Assembly (NCBI GenBank): GCA_018136815.1
Contig: CM030940.1
Span: 2,711,915-2,775,914, forward strand
Direction of reading: 5' to 3'
Length of the DNA stretch: 64,000 nt
DNA from: Isochrysis galbana
Taxonomy: Eukaryota; Haptophyta; Isochrysidales; Isochrysidaceae
A program made the position numbers and the translations under genes. Shown in pieces: positions 29,172 to 39,154 of this stretch (position 1 is its first letter; each line of letters starts with the position of its first letter). A model generated the notes under the pieces. The model worked only from the letters and a program-made list of their open reading frames with translations, had not been told where the DNA came from and ran no database searches.

Positions 29172-29802
29172 TATGAAACCCGGAATGCATCAGGCGCTGT
29201 TGTGTGGCGCAATCGCAAGACTGGGATGGTATCAGAATGCCATCCCTGTCTTTAGATGCACGGCACGCAAGATGTAGCTCGATTGTAGGGGCAAGTAGCG
29301 CTTGACCTCCGTGCCATTCTCATGCAAACTTGTACTTCCCACCCATGGCCCATGCTGTCGATCATGGCCTCGTTGCGGCCCTAAAGCAAGTTGGTTGCTC
29401 CCACGGCTGGAAGCCAAAATCCTTGACGAAACGGATCCTCAACAGTATGACGCCCATGCTCTTCCAAGCGCCTCTCATCCTTCTGGTGTTATTCTTGTAT
29501 TGCTGCCATAACACGTGTTGTGGGCCGGGGGAGATCACGGGCGGCTGCGCTAGAAATGGGAAAGATCGCATCCCCTCCTTCCCATTGAATAGGTGACTTC
29601 TACAAAGTAGAATTCGACAACTACCAATTTCACCATGTATTGGTCATACTACTAGAATGCACCCTGAGTAGATTCACGACCCTCGTGAGGGGTTTAGAAT
29701 CGTCAAGAACGCACTCGACAGCGCGTACGCGTCTAGCGGCTCCCAGGGGAGGAAATAACCCCCAAGATCAAGATTGGCTCTCGTATTCCTGCCCACCAAG
29801 GC
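29172..29802. other. No gene found
   Basis: 3' flank of the WW gene and spacer. A frame at 29330-29596 has no recognised features. Confidence 0.4.
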
Positions 29803-29954
29803 TAGGGCTCGCGATTAATAGGGTGTTTTCAAAACTATCCGATTAGTTCGAAATAACATGCCAGTGAGCTAATCGGTTCCCTCGGAAACCTCCTATTAAT
29901 CGCATGTTAATCGCCCCTTCAAAGTTTTTTCAAAACTCCATATTAATAGCCCTA
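29803..29954. mobile_element. Possible short MITE, about 152 bp, AT-rich
   Basis: The left end TAGGGCT...ATTAATAGGGTGTTTTC and the right end ...TCCATATTAATAGCCCTA are imperfect inversions. An inner pair CCGATTAG/CTAATCGG adds another hairpin. TAGGGCT is also the outermost sequence of the hAT-type MITE at 30774. There is no matching target duplication. It lies just upstream of the chromodomain gene. Confidence 0.45.
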
Positions 29955-30072
29955 TTCCTATTAACATGCTATTAATGCATTGTGGCGGGAACTTTCGCGG
30001 GTTTGCGCGCGGTAGGGGTGGGAAAGGTGGGAAGGGGGGTCCTTTCTCTTGTTCTCGTCGGCGGCGCGCGCA

Positions 30073-30773
30073 ATGGGGAAAAGGGGGCCGAAGCCGAAGG
30101 CTGCCCGAGCGGTCTGCCCCGAAGCCCAAAGGCACAAGCGCGCTCAAGCGCACGCCCACGAGCGCCTTCGACCGCCTGCGGCCAATGACGTCACCTATGA
30201 ATGCGAGAAGATCGTGGGCCATCGGCTTTCCAAAGGCGTCTCGCAGTTCATGGTGAAGTGGGTGGGCTACGACACAAAGGACAACACCTGGGGAGCCGGT
30301 GGAGCACCTAGCGGGTTGCAAGAGCCTTATAGCTGACTACATCCAACGGCAGAAGACCAAGAACGCGCAGCTCGAGGCGGTCGAGACGGCGAAGCGCCAA
30401 GAGAAAGTCGAGAAGGATGCGGCAGCAGCCGCTAGCGCTGTAGCAGCGGCGGCGGCGTGGCGGCAGCCCGCCTCGCATTGCGCCCGTCTTGCCTCGCACC
30501 TCAGGTACCTGAAGGCTCGGCCAATGTGATGAATCAGGACAAAAAGGGAAGGCGGACATCTCTTTGGTGGGCCGCCTTCGGCGAGACCGGCGCTCCTACC
30601 GGCAAGGCCTGCTGCATCTTGCTGACACCCGAGGGCAAGGTTTGCGGCGAGGCGATATCGACGTCATCTTGTGCTCGTGCGAGCGGTTGCACGCTTGCAC
30701 GCCTTGCCCATGATGTTCATGGGGCTCTTCCCGTTGGGAAACGCTTGCATAGCTCCGGGGCGTTGGGGTTCAT
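30073..30773 (+). pseudogene. Chromodomain plus BED-like zinc finger protein, frameshifted and interrupted
   Basis: ATG at 30073 (MGKRGPKPKAAR) opens a basic N-terminus followed by a chromodomain: TYECEKIVGHRLS, FMVKWVGYDTKDNTW, then EPVEHLAGCKSLIADYI after a +1 G at about 30291 (TGGGGAGCC). A Lys/Glu/Ala helix follows. After another frame change near 30505 a BED-like segment appears (TSLWWAAFGE, CC-x11-C, then LARLAHDVHG). The reading is then cut at 30773 by a MITE with an 8-bp target duplication, resuming at 31256. Chromodomains bind methylated histone tails; BED fingers bind DNA and are common at the front of hAT transposases, so this may be a transposase-derived chromatin gene. The G-run indel could be a sequencing error; the MITE insertion is not. 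Confidence 0.6.
30766..30773 (+). repeat. Target-site duplication, left copy (GGGTTCAT)
   Basis: Identical to 31256-31263 on the other side of the MITE. Eight base pairs is the length made by hAT transposases. Confidence 0.9.
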
Positions 30774-31255
30774 TAGGGCTAGGTAAAAATATGTTACATA
30801 TTGAACTACATATTTGGGTCAACTTTTCCGGATTACATATCGTTACATTTTCGTACATATTTCACATATTTACGGCATATTTGGGCGTAGGGAGGGGGTT
30901 TACATACTAACTATAGGCACGGAAGACGGAAGAAGAGGGGCACACGGCACACGTCGCTCATGACAGGCGAGCTGCGCTCCGCGATCCCTCATTCATGCCT
31001 GTCTACGTATCTGGCGAATAATCTGATGTTTCATTCATGTGCAAAGAAAAAGCAGTGTGCTAGCTCTTTTATGTTCTTGTGGTTGGTGTGGGTGGGTGCT
31101 TTTGACTTTTTTGAGGCAGAGGGACGCTTCCCCGGCGCATTTTTATCTGATTGTATGTACATATTTTCTACATATTTGGGCGGATTTTCTACATATTCCG
31201 ACATATTTTTACTACATATTTGGAAAAAATAGGGACATATTTTTACCTAGCCCTA
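30774..31255. mobile_element. hAT-type MITE, 482 bp, perfect 21-bp terminal inverted repeats
   Basis: Left TAGGGCTAGGTAAAAATATGT (first 21 bp) and right ACATATTTTTACCTAGCCCTA (last 21 bp) are exact inversions, flanked by the 8-bp duplication GGGTTCAT. Internal ACATATTTGGG motifs repeat several times. AT-rich against a GC-rich background. No coding capacity, so non-autonomous. A broken second copy lies at 24712, next to a hAT transposase fragment. Perfect ends and target duplication suggest a recent insertion. Confidence 0.93.
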
Positions 31256-31263
31256 GGGTTCAT
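31256..31263 (+). repeat. Target-site duplication, right copy (GGGTTCAT)
   Basis: Matches 30766-30773 exactly. Confidence 0.9.
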
Positions 31264-31785
31264 GGCCTCTTGGATGGTCATCTTGTCATCTTCGGCGGCG
31301 CCGTGCTGACGAATTGGAATGGCCCATAGGGCCTGAGGGCAATGAGGAAGGAGGCAGACCGGCGGCAGGCGCGGCGGAGGAGACGACTTCGGAGATCGGA
31401 GACGCTGACGGGCTGAGGCCCGTCAGCAGAGGAAGGCGGGCAGGCGGGCTTGGGCGAGGGCGAGGACGGCGGCGAAAGCGACATCGAGCGAGCGGCGAGA
31501 GGCGAGGGTGAGTGAGAGGAGGGCTGTGTTGGCAGGGGCTGGTGAGGCGAGGCGAGTTTGTAGGGTTGCTTGCGCTTGCCGCGGCAGGGAGTCCTGTCTT
31601 GAGTTAGCGCTAGTTCCGTTCCTTTGCCGCGCCGCGACCCATGAAAATTTGTAAAAAAATTAAAATTTACTTTCGTTCTTTCCCTCGTGCACCCATTCCC
31701 TAAAATTGCTCTCTCCTCGGCTGCTGGTGCCTCTCGTGGATGGATTGATCTCATCGGCATCGGAACGGATTCTCTCCTGTCGAGG
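31264..31785. other. Downstream half of interrupted gene region and leader of the ABC gene
   Basis: 31264-31320 continues the sequence interrupted by the MITE. 31640-31680 is an A/T-rich stretch before the ABC ATPase start. No separate gene seen. Confidence 0.4.
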
Positions 31786-33434
31786 ATGCCTCCTCCCCGT
31801 GCGCTGGCAGCACTGCAGCGCGCGCAGCTGTCCTTCCGCGGGCGTCCGCCTTCAGCCCCACTTGATCTCTCCATCGCGCCGCACGGTGCTGGCGGCGGTC
31901 ATGCTCTGCTCGGTGAAAATGGCTGCGGCAAGACACTTGCCTCACTCGCGCTGATGGGCGAGATTGGGCGTGGCGGCTCGGCGACCTGTGTCCCCAACCT
32001 TCACGCTGAAACAATTCTTCATGGTGGGACCATCCAACCGTCCGAAGCAGTGTCGAGAGTATCCTTCGAGTCACACAAACAGCTCCTCAGCATGGGTGGC
32101 ACTGTCTACCGCTCCCTTGGGGCACTTGGCCCAGCAGCGAGGTATTTGATCGTGAGATTCGGTCTCCATCCTGTCCTCTTCCGCCCGATCGCGTCCATAT
32201 CGAGCGGTGAGATTAAGAAGGTGCTGCTGGTGAAGGCACTCGCCTCACGGCCAGAGCTCCTGGTCCTGGACAATGCCTTCGATGGACTGGATGTGCCTTC
32301 CCGGAACGCACTCAAGGAGCTCGTTTCTCAGACACTCTGTGGGTTCAGCCAGATTCTGGTCCAGGGAGTCGATGCATCCTCGACTGCGCGGACTCAGATT
32401 CTAATGATGACACACCGGCGCGAAGAAATGGTGCCGGAGTTGTCGACAATTTCCGTATTCGGGGGTAAGGGCGAGCTCTCAACTGCCGCAATGGACGAGG
32501 AGCGCCTAGAAGGAGCAGTAGGTGGGCGGCATGATGGCATGGGTGCTCGAATTATTCTGCCAGAAAGCAGCGAATTAGCAGATGTCTGGGGAGGAGCCAT
32601 CGCGCTCGAAGACATTGTCACCGCAAGTGGGCTCAGCCTGACGCGTGAAAACTCAAAGGTAAGCCTCAAATGGATCTATTTCTCGCTCTCGGCTATTCCT
32701 TTGGCAGCGCCCTACGCTTGCAGTGCATACACTGCGTGAGCTCTCTGTCTTCCTATTCCATAATGCTGCAGGTATTGCAATCACTTGACTGGAAAATCCG
32801 TCCGGGAGAGCATTGGCTGATTGCTGGTGGAAATGGTGCCGGGAAGTCCTCGCTTTCTCGACTTCTGGCTGCTGGTGGGGCCGTAGGGGAAGCTTCTGAG
32901 CGCGGTGGGGTGGCGGGTGGAAGTCTGACCATCCTGGGACAAACAATGGTTGGCCAACGTGCTGTGAGTGACAGCTCCGGAGTGGGATGGGTTTCGACAG
33001 AGCGTCATCTTCGTGAAGCTGCACGAGAAGACAGCGCAAGCGCTGTGTTGAGTGAACGTGCCAAGAGCGACGCTCTGATTCGAGCAGTGAGTCGATGGCT
33101 CCGCCTCGATGGCTTACTGCCCCGCCCTTTCCGTGAGCTGTCCCAGGGAGAGCAAAAGCTCGTCCTGATCGGGGCGGCTGTTGCGGAAGGACCGCGAGTG
33201 CTCATCGTAGATGAGCCGTGCACCAGTCTTGATGCTACCAATCGCGCCCGCGTACTCGGCCTGTTTGAGGCACTCGCCCGGGCCGAGCTTACCTCTCTCG
33301 TGTATATCACTCACCACCCGGAGGAGGTGCTTCCCTGTATTTCCCACGTCTTGCATTTGCGAAATGGAGGTGTCACGTATATGGGTGATGTGGATGGCTA
33401 CCAACTTGCCTATCCAATTCGGGGGGCAAACTAG
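31786..33434 (+). CDS. ModF-like protein with two ABC ATPase domains, 511 aa, two exons
   Basis: Exons 31786-32658 and 32772-33434, with a phase-0 intron (AAG|GTAAGC ... CTGCAG|GTA). The start is taken as the ATG at 31786 (MPPPRALAALQ). NBD1: Walker A GENGCGKT (residues 43-50), signature SSGE near 141, Walker B LLVLDNAFDGLD with Asn163 where the catalytic Glu should be, H-loop MMTHRREE. NBD2: Walker A GGNGAGKS (310-317), LSQGEQK, Walker B VLIVDEP (Asp438, Glu439), His472. No membrane segment. Length and tandem layout match bacterial ModF/PhrA-type soluble ABC ATPases (about 490 aa), a family also found in algae and plants. Cellular role is not established; transport coupling or a molybdate/DNA-repair link would be guesswork. 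Degenerate first site suggests one catalytic and one regulatory ATP site. Confidence 0.85.
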
Positions 33435-33982
33435 CCGCTCGGGCACTTGGCATCGGGTGCAATGCAAGCAAGGGGCGCTCTCAGTGTGGTTCATGGGACG
33501 GATTCCATCGTGACTTCATTGACCGAGTATTGTCGCAGCGCTATGATGGAAGGACAGCAAACAATTGCTCTATATGCAGCGGTAGCGTTGTTAGCCCCAA
33601 TCCCATTTGTGATCCGTTCATGCCCAAATGTAGCGGTAGCTGTGCCACGTGTGTTTTTGCCGGCGCTAGATTGCTGCAAGTCGTTGGCTCGAGGACGGGC
33701 GTTTGCAGAAAGCGGGAAGGACAGAAATCTATTGTTATTGTTTGACCTATGGAGCGTCAATAGAGGGGGGGAGGCTGGGGTAAAAAAAACCTGTTGATCC
33801 GGAGGCCCAAATTTTTTTTATCTTGGGACCGGGGGAAGATTTCCCCTCGTCTCTCCCCGCTCTAATCCGAATCCGAGGCAGAGCGATGGCGACCGACCCG
33901 CCTGACAGGCCGACCTTCGCCGCGCTCCAGCGAGAGCACGGCGGCGGTCAGCCCCCCTTGTCGCTGGTGTTCGGACTAAATG
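33435..33982. other. No gene found
   Basis: 3' flank of the ABC gene; contains A8 and T8 runs near 33783 and 33812. No frame of note. Confidence 0.4.
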
Positions 33983-34270
33983 AATAAAAAATAATTACAA
34001 CTGGGAATATCGGCGGCTGCACTGAGCCGCTGGCCGATGCCGCACGCCGATGCAGGTGAAGACGCAGGTGAAGATGCCCCAGCAGGCCCTGCAGAGACCC
34101 CGGCAGAGCCCGCGGGCGGGCGGGCGGGTCATCTGAGCGCCCCGGCTTGCATTAATGGTCATGTCTCGGGCCTAGGCTCCTTCAGACGGCGAAGGAGTAG
34201 CGTTGCGCACTCCCGGGGTTGCTGGAGTGCTGCAGCGGCAAACTGCGAGGATGCTGCTGAGGCCGTAGAG
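33983..34270 (+). repeat. 288-bp direct repeat, copy 2
   Basis: Ungapped match to 19209-19496. The CTCCTTCAGACGGCGAAGG subunit is followed at 34350 by a diverged further copy (CTCCTTCAGAAGGCGAAGG), so a longer degenerate tandem structure existed. Confidence 0.85.
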
Positions 34271-35880
34271 GTCGCCAGTCGAGCGCCCGAAGTCAGTGGT
34301 GTCGCAGATTTGGCAACCAGTGGTGAGTCAGGCGCTCTCCGGCTGGGCTCCTTCAGAAGGCGAAGGCTTAGCGTCACGCATTCCCAACCGGCTTGCCTAC
34401 GCGCTCCTACGCGCAGATGCCCATACAGACTATTGGTACGCTTCCTCCCAACCCGCAGACTACCCACCCGCGCGCTCTGGAATCGTGGCGAGCATTGCCA
34501 TACAGCCCTCTTCGCGAGCTGCGCTGCTTGGCGTTCCCGTACCTGTCGATTGATCTTCGCCAACTCGGTACACAGCTCGTCGAAGTGCTGGGGTAGAGCC
34601 GCGGCTGGCGAAGATAGAGTGCCGCGGCGGGCGGCGGGGCCGGCGAAGCTCTTGAGCCGCCTCGGTGAGGTGCCGTGGTAAGACTACCGCCGAGCCGCTT
34701 GCTCGTGCTCGGAGGGAGGAGGGAGGCTAGAGCTCGGAGAGCGGGCGGCGGGGTATCGACCGAAGCGTCGGAATCGGAGGGGAATCGGGAAGGATCGGAG
34801 GAATGGATTGCGGACGCATTGATCGCCGCCGTAAGCGGCCTTGAATTGGTCATGTGCGTCGTCGTCGACGTCGACGTAGAAGATCCAAGGGCCTTTACGG
34901 CCCTTGTCCATTCCGTCTGGTGTAGCATCAAGGCCTTCCAGCCTAGAGAGAAGGAATTTCATGAAGGTGGCTACATCTTCACATCTTCACTCTTGATATC
35001 CTTTTTGTCATCAGCTAGCTGAGCCAGCTGAATGAAAAAGGGAGTGTCTTCGGGCTCTTCCTCCTCATCCAGAGGGGGGGGAGCGAGTTGTGTGGTGTTG
35101 TTAACAATCGTTTTTGGATCCGACTAGGGATCGGCCCGCTTGCGCGATTGCTGCTGTGGTTGTGGGGGTGGTTGCTTCTGGACTTGCTGCACTGGGTCCT
35201 TCCCCATGGGTCCTTTCTGAGCGGCTTCCGCGTGCACGATTTTTGTGCTGGTGCTGGTTGTCGGTTTGAGGGCGCAAAAGCTCCCAGGATTGATTGTTGT
35301 GCCAAGTGCCCGCCCCCGAGGGGTGCACTGATGGTAGGAGTTGCCACCATGGGGGTGGCAGCAGTGCTGCCAGCCCCCATGGGGAGTCCTTGCTTGGTTG
35401 GTTGGGTGGCGAGACGAGGGAGACGGGTGGCTGGGCATTGCCCTGGCTCTGGTCTGCAGCAGGGAACCGGACTCTGCCTGTTCCCTACCTGTGTGGCTGC
35501 TTGGGGGGCGAGGGAGGTGACGCCATCTCGACGTCTTGATCGGGAGGGGCTGAGGCTTGCGAGCGCTTGGGCTCCGGCGGCTTGGGTCGGCCCCGTTGGG
35601 GCGTCGTGACGGCGGGGGGCTGGGAGGTGGAAGCGGTCGGCGCGCGCTCCATCGCTAAAACTATAACAATAGTTATCTCTCGTTATTTATTTATGTAGGA
35701 ACTAGTGCAGCCTACACACACACCCAACACGTGATCAAAATGTAGGCACCGAACAATGGTGCGTCTGAACACCAGTGTCTCTTGTGCCCAGACTCCAAGT
35801 TTTTGGACGGAGGCAAACGACATCCCATTTCTCGGCTGAGGCCCTCACTAGCAATAATACTCGGCAAACATCCGATAAAA
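34271..35880. other. Probable degenerate element ORF on minus strand; no intact gene
   Basis: On the minus strand an ATG at 35652 (MERAPTASTSQ) opens 55 Pro/Ser-rich codons to a TAG at 35485. Gln/Pro/His-rich frames then continue in pieces to about 35015, and a further minus frame (34684-34962) includes GLDATPDGMDKGRKGPW. This pattern resembles a decayed Gag/ORF1 but no diagnostic motif is present. Confidence 0.3.
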
Positions 35881-37065
35881 CTACGTGGCTGGGAGCCAGC
35901 GCTGATTCACATTCAGATGGTGTGATTTGCGCGAGAGGGTAGCCATCTCGGGCTTGTAGTAGGCCGGACCAGGGACTCCTGTAATCGACGGATCCTTCAC
36001 ACGGGATGTCCCCGACATGAACACTGCGGAAGAGATGGGAGCTGTCTCTCTCTTTGGTTGCGTGTAATATTGTCCGGGGCCAGGAGTTTGCTGCGGCCCA
36101 GTATGGACCCTGGAAGTTCCAGGCAGAGGCCGGCCAAAACGGTCCAGCTTGGACTCGGAGAATGCCGGCGTGTTTCGTACCTTTTGTGTTGCAACGGAAG
36201 TTGCGTCGTCGCGAATGTACTGCCCCGGCCCTGGAGTTGTGGCTTCTGTACGCGGCACTATTCCCAAATGCTGCTCGAGTGTCAGACGCGAGCGTCTTTC
36301 CGCCCCGGCGACGGGCACAGTCGATCGAAACGCCGCCGATGCCAACGCACGCTCGGGATTTGACATCTCCGAGGGCAGCTTAGGCTCGTATTGTCCAGGA
36401 GCGGGGAGCGGGGTTCTTGTCGATCCAACGGGGATGACACGTTTAGGCGTGGGGAGTAACGGCGTTGAACGATTTCGCACATCCGCCTGGCGCATGGATT
36501 GCGCTCGCCGGAATGCCGCCTGCTGCGCCTCAAACGTCCCAGGCACAGCGGCTGAACCGTATTGCCCAGGTCCAGGTTGTTGGTCGTTGGCGAATGCCAT
36601 CACACGGCGCGAAGGAGGCTTGAAGGCAGATGAAGCGCCGCCGTGAGAGACGTGAGTTCTAGCGGCCACTTCCCGTGTGAGAGTTCGCTTCTCCTCATAA
36701 TTGCCGGGTCCTGGCCCAGGTTTCGGGGTAATTATCCCCTTTCGCCTGTCTTTGGAAACAAACCCGACACCCAGCCCTTTCTTGGAGTAGATCTTGTCGT
36801 CGCGGAGTGTAATATTGGCACTGTCGTATGTCCCTGGCCCTGGAAGGTCATTCTCCACATCGGTGAACCGGTGCGCACTAGACCCGAATCCCTCCTTGGG
36901 CTTCGCACCAGTATAGAGCGTCGTCTCAAACTTGGACGGGATGGAGGCGAACTTCCTCCCTCCAGAGTGCGCTCCCGCAACATGACCGCGGCGGAGCTGA
37001 CCACCACTCTGCTTGCCCACTTGTCGAAAGGAGACTGAAGCCTCGCCCTCACCCACAGGCTCCAT
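35881..37065 (-). CDS. SHIPPO (sperm-tail PG-rich) repeat protein, 394 aa
   Basis: Minus-strand single exon, ATG at 37065 (MEPVGEGEASVS), stop TAG at 35881. At least seven STPG/SHIPPO motifs of the form PGPG-x-Y are spread along it: LPGPGTYDS, PGPGPGNYEE, QPGPGQYGS, LPAPGQYEP, TPGPGQYIR, TPGPGQYYT and VPGPAYYKP. The rest is basic, Ser/Arg-rich and probably disordered. This family (ODF3/CIMAP-like) binds microtubules of cilia and flagella, several members lying inside the doublet lumen. I infer an axonemal or cortical microtubule protein, so the organism very likely has flagella at some stage. Confidence 0.9.
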   Translation of the reverse strand: MEPVGEGEASVSFRQVGKQSGGQLRRGHVAGAHSGGRKFASIPSKFETTLYTGAKPKEGFGSSAHRFTDVENDLPGPGTYDSANITLRDDKIYSKKGLGVGFVSKDRRKGIITPKPGPGPGNYEEKRTLTREVAARTHVSHGGASSAFKPPSRRVMAFANDQQPGPGQYGSAAVPGTFEAQQAAFRRAQSMRQADVRNRSTPLLPTPKRVIPVGSTRTPLPAPGQYEPKLPSEMSNPERALASAAFRSTVPVAGAERRSRLTLEQHLGIVPRTEATTPGPGQYIRDDATSVATQKVRNTPAFSESKLDRFGRPLPGTSRVHTGPQQTPGPGQYYTQPKRETAPISSAVFMSGTSRVKDPSITGVPGPAYYKPEMATLSRKSHHLNVNQRWLPAT

Positions 37066-37309
37066 TGCCACCCTGCAGCCACAGCGCCACACGCGACGAC
37101 TGCCACCGCCACTTCGCGGGCGAAACGGCAGAAGGACAGATTCGTAGTTGTATGTGCTTTCGTTCCTTCGTGCCCTTCATACAGATTCGAGGCTTGAGCT
37201 TCGTGGGCATGCCCGCTTCGTGGGCGTGCCAGTGCCCTTCCCCCGCCTCCCATGGCCCCTAGCAAGCCTGCCAACGAGCCCAAGCCGGTAAGGCTATGAA
37301 TAGGTTGGA
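37066..37309. other. 5' flank of the SHIPPO gene
   Basis: No gene. The short words GGGCAT/GGGCGTG repeat at 37190-37235. Confidence 0.4.
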
Positions 37310-37465
37310 TTTTGTCCTATCTAGATATCAGGGTCTAGAGGAAATCTGCCATCTAGCTAGATATAGATACGAGCCCTTCGCTATCTAGATAGATATAGAT
37401 ACTGGCCTTCGCGGGGGTAGATAGCCCTAATATCTAGACATCTAGATCTAGATATCTGGTGCCTT
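37310..37465. repeat. TCTAGA-rich palindromic repeat, second copy
   Basis: Many ATATCTAGATA and TATCTAGATAGATATAGATA words that are self-complementary; in reverse complement it aligns over about 100 bp with 24180-24300. Confidence 0.6.
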
Positions 37466-39154
37466 ATATTATATATGATAATAATAAAAGGCGTCGCGCC
37501 GCTTACCATTAGCGCCGCCTTACGCCACCGACGACCCCGCGCCCCTGCCCCCCCCTTCCCCTCCCCCCCGCCCATGCTGCGCCTGCTCCACCGCATCGCG
37601 CCACTCGCGACTCGTCGTGCGGTGGTCGGTGCAGTGTGTGCAGGCGTGCTAAGCGGTGGGGGGTGGGGGGGTAGTTGTAATGTGGGTGTGGTGTGGCGTG
37701 GCTGCTGTTGTACTGCGAGTGAGTGGGCGTGATGGCATAGCACGTTACTAGGCCACGCGTGGGGCGAGAGTATTAAAAAAGGTTTCCCCCCCCCTTCGAA
37801 CTTCTCAGAATCGTCTCGAACAAGAAAGTCATTCCGAGTTGTTGTTCCCCTCGGACTATGATTCTTCAAATGACTTGTCTGAGGCTTTCTCGAACAGCTC
37901 TGCCTCTTCAGAATCATCTTGATCACCTCGTCAGCCAGGATCATCACCTCGCCAGATGGGGTCACCTCGCCAGGCAGGATCATCCAACATCCAACCGGAC
38001 GGGGTCCAGCCGGCCAGGATCATCTCAACCAGGACCAAAACAGAAAGTTGGTCGTATGATCAAAGGCGGAAACGGTGGAACAATATAGTATTCAATACAT
38101 CAAGAAAAGGCAAGATTACATGTGTAAATACAAATACCGCCTCGAAGACCTCGACTTTGATGCAGACGTGACGGAAACCAGCAACAGATGACAACGAGCT
38201 CATTTTTTGACTCTCATGCAGGCCGACGAAGGTGGGCATCGCTGGCCAGCGCAAGCGCGCTCTGGCGGCGCGAAATTGGTTGAGGAGCATCTGTTTGGGT
38301 CTCCGCGGTCTGATTTGGTCTTTTGCCAGAGCGATTCAACGGGGAATCAAGGCTGTTGACTCGGGAACTCTTGAGTCCCCGTTGAGTCACTGCAAAACCC
38401 CTCTATTATTAACTTCCATTTTCGTCGTATTCATGTTATCGGCGACGGCGCGAGGGCCCTGAGCTATGAGGTAACACATAAATGTATACTTGGTGAAAAC
38501 AGATCGCCCTTCCGTCCTCGACCCGCCGGCGGAGTGATCGCAGAAATATATAGACGTATCGGTTACATGGTTCCGAGAATTCAGGCTGGGGCCGAGATCC
38601 ATACGCAGCACACCACGGGCGGATGGCTTCTAGCCGAATTGTGTAGCGATCTGGTTTTCTTTGAACGTAAAAACAAAATTCGATGTGGTGCTTAGGGGCG
38701 AGTTTCTCAGCTTTGAGAGGAAGGGGGGCAGAAGCCAAGCCTAAGGGGGTGTCATTTCCCCCGCGTCGTTCTGCGCCCTCGGCTCGATCCCCCCCGCATC
38801 GCCCATGCCCCCCCCCTCACCCCTTTCCCCCGCGCAGCGCGGCAGTCGGCGGCCGGCACCCGCCCTCCCCCCCTGCGCCCTCACTTCCTCCGCCTCCCCC
38901 ACCTTCCGACTCCTCTTTCTTCCCTGCCTCTTCCTCTCTTTCCTTTATTTCGCCCACCCCTTTCGGATCGAAGAGACCGGCTCCCCTCCCCCGCCCCCCC
39001 CCCCCCCCCCCGCCCCCTTCCCCCCCGCCCCGCCCCCGCCACTCAACCTCTAGAGCGAGAGAGAGGGGGAGAGAGGGTCGCGCGCCCCCCTGGCTCACAA
39101 CCGCCCCCCACCCTCACCTGGGGCCGACCAGCCTCCCCGCCCCGCGCCCCCCGC
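37466..39154. other. No gene found; poly-C leader of the coactivator gene
   Basis: 37915-38030 has short repeats of GGATCATC/CACCTCGCCAG. 38100-38700 shows no persuasive frame. 38787-39035 is dominated by C and CCT runs just upstream of the coactivator ATG, and 39055-39075 is GA-rich. Confidence 0.45.
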
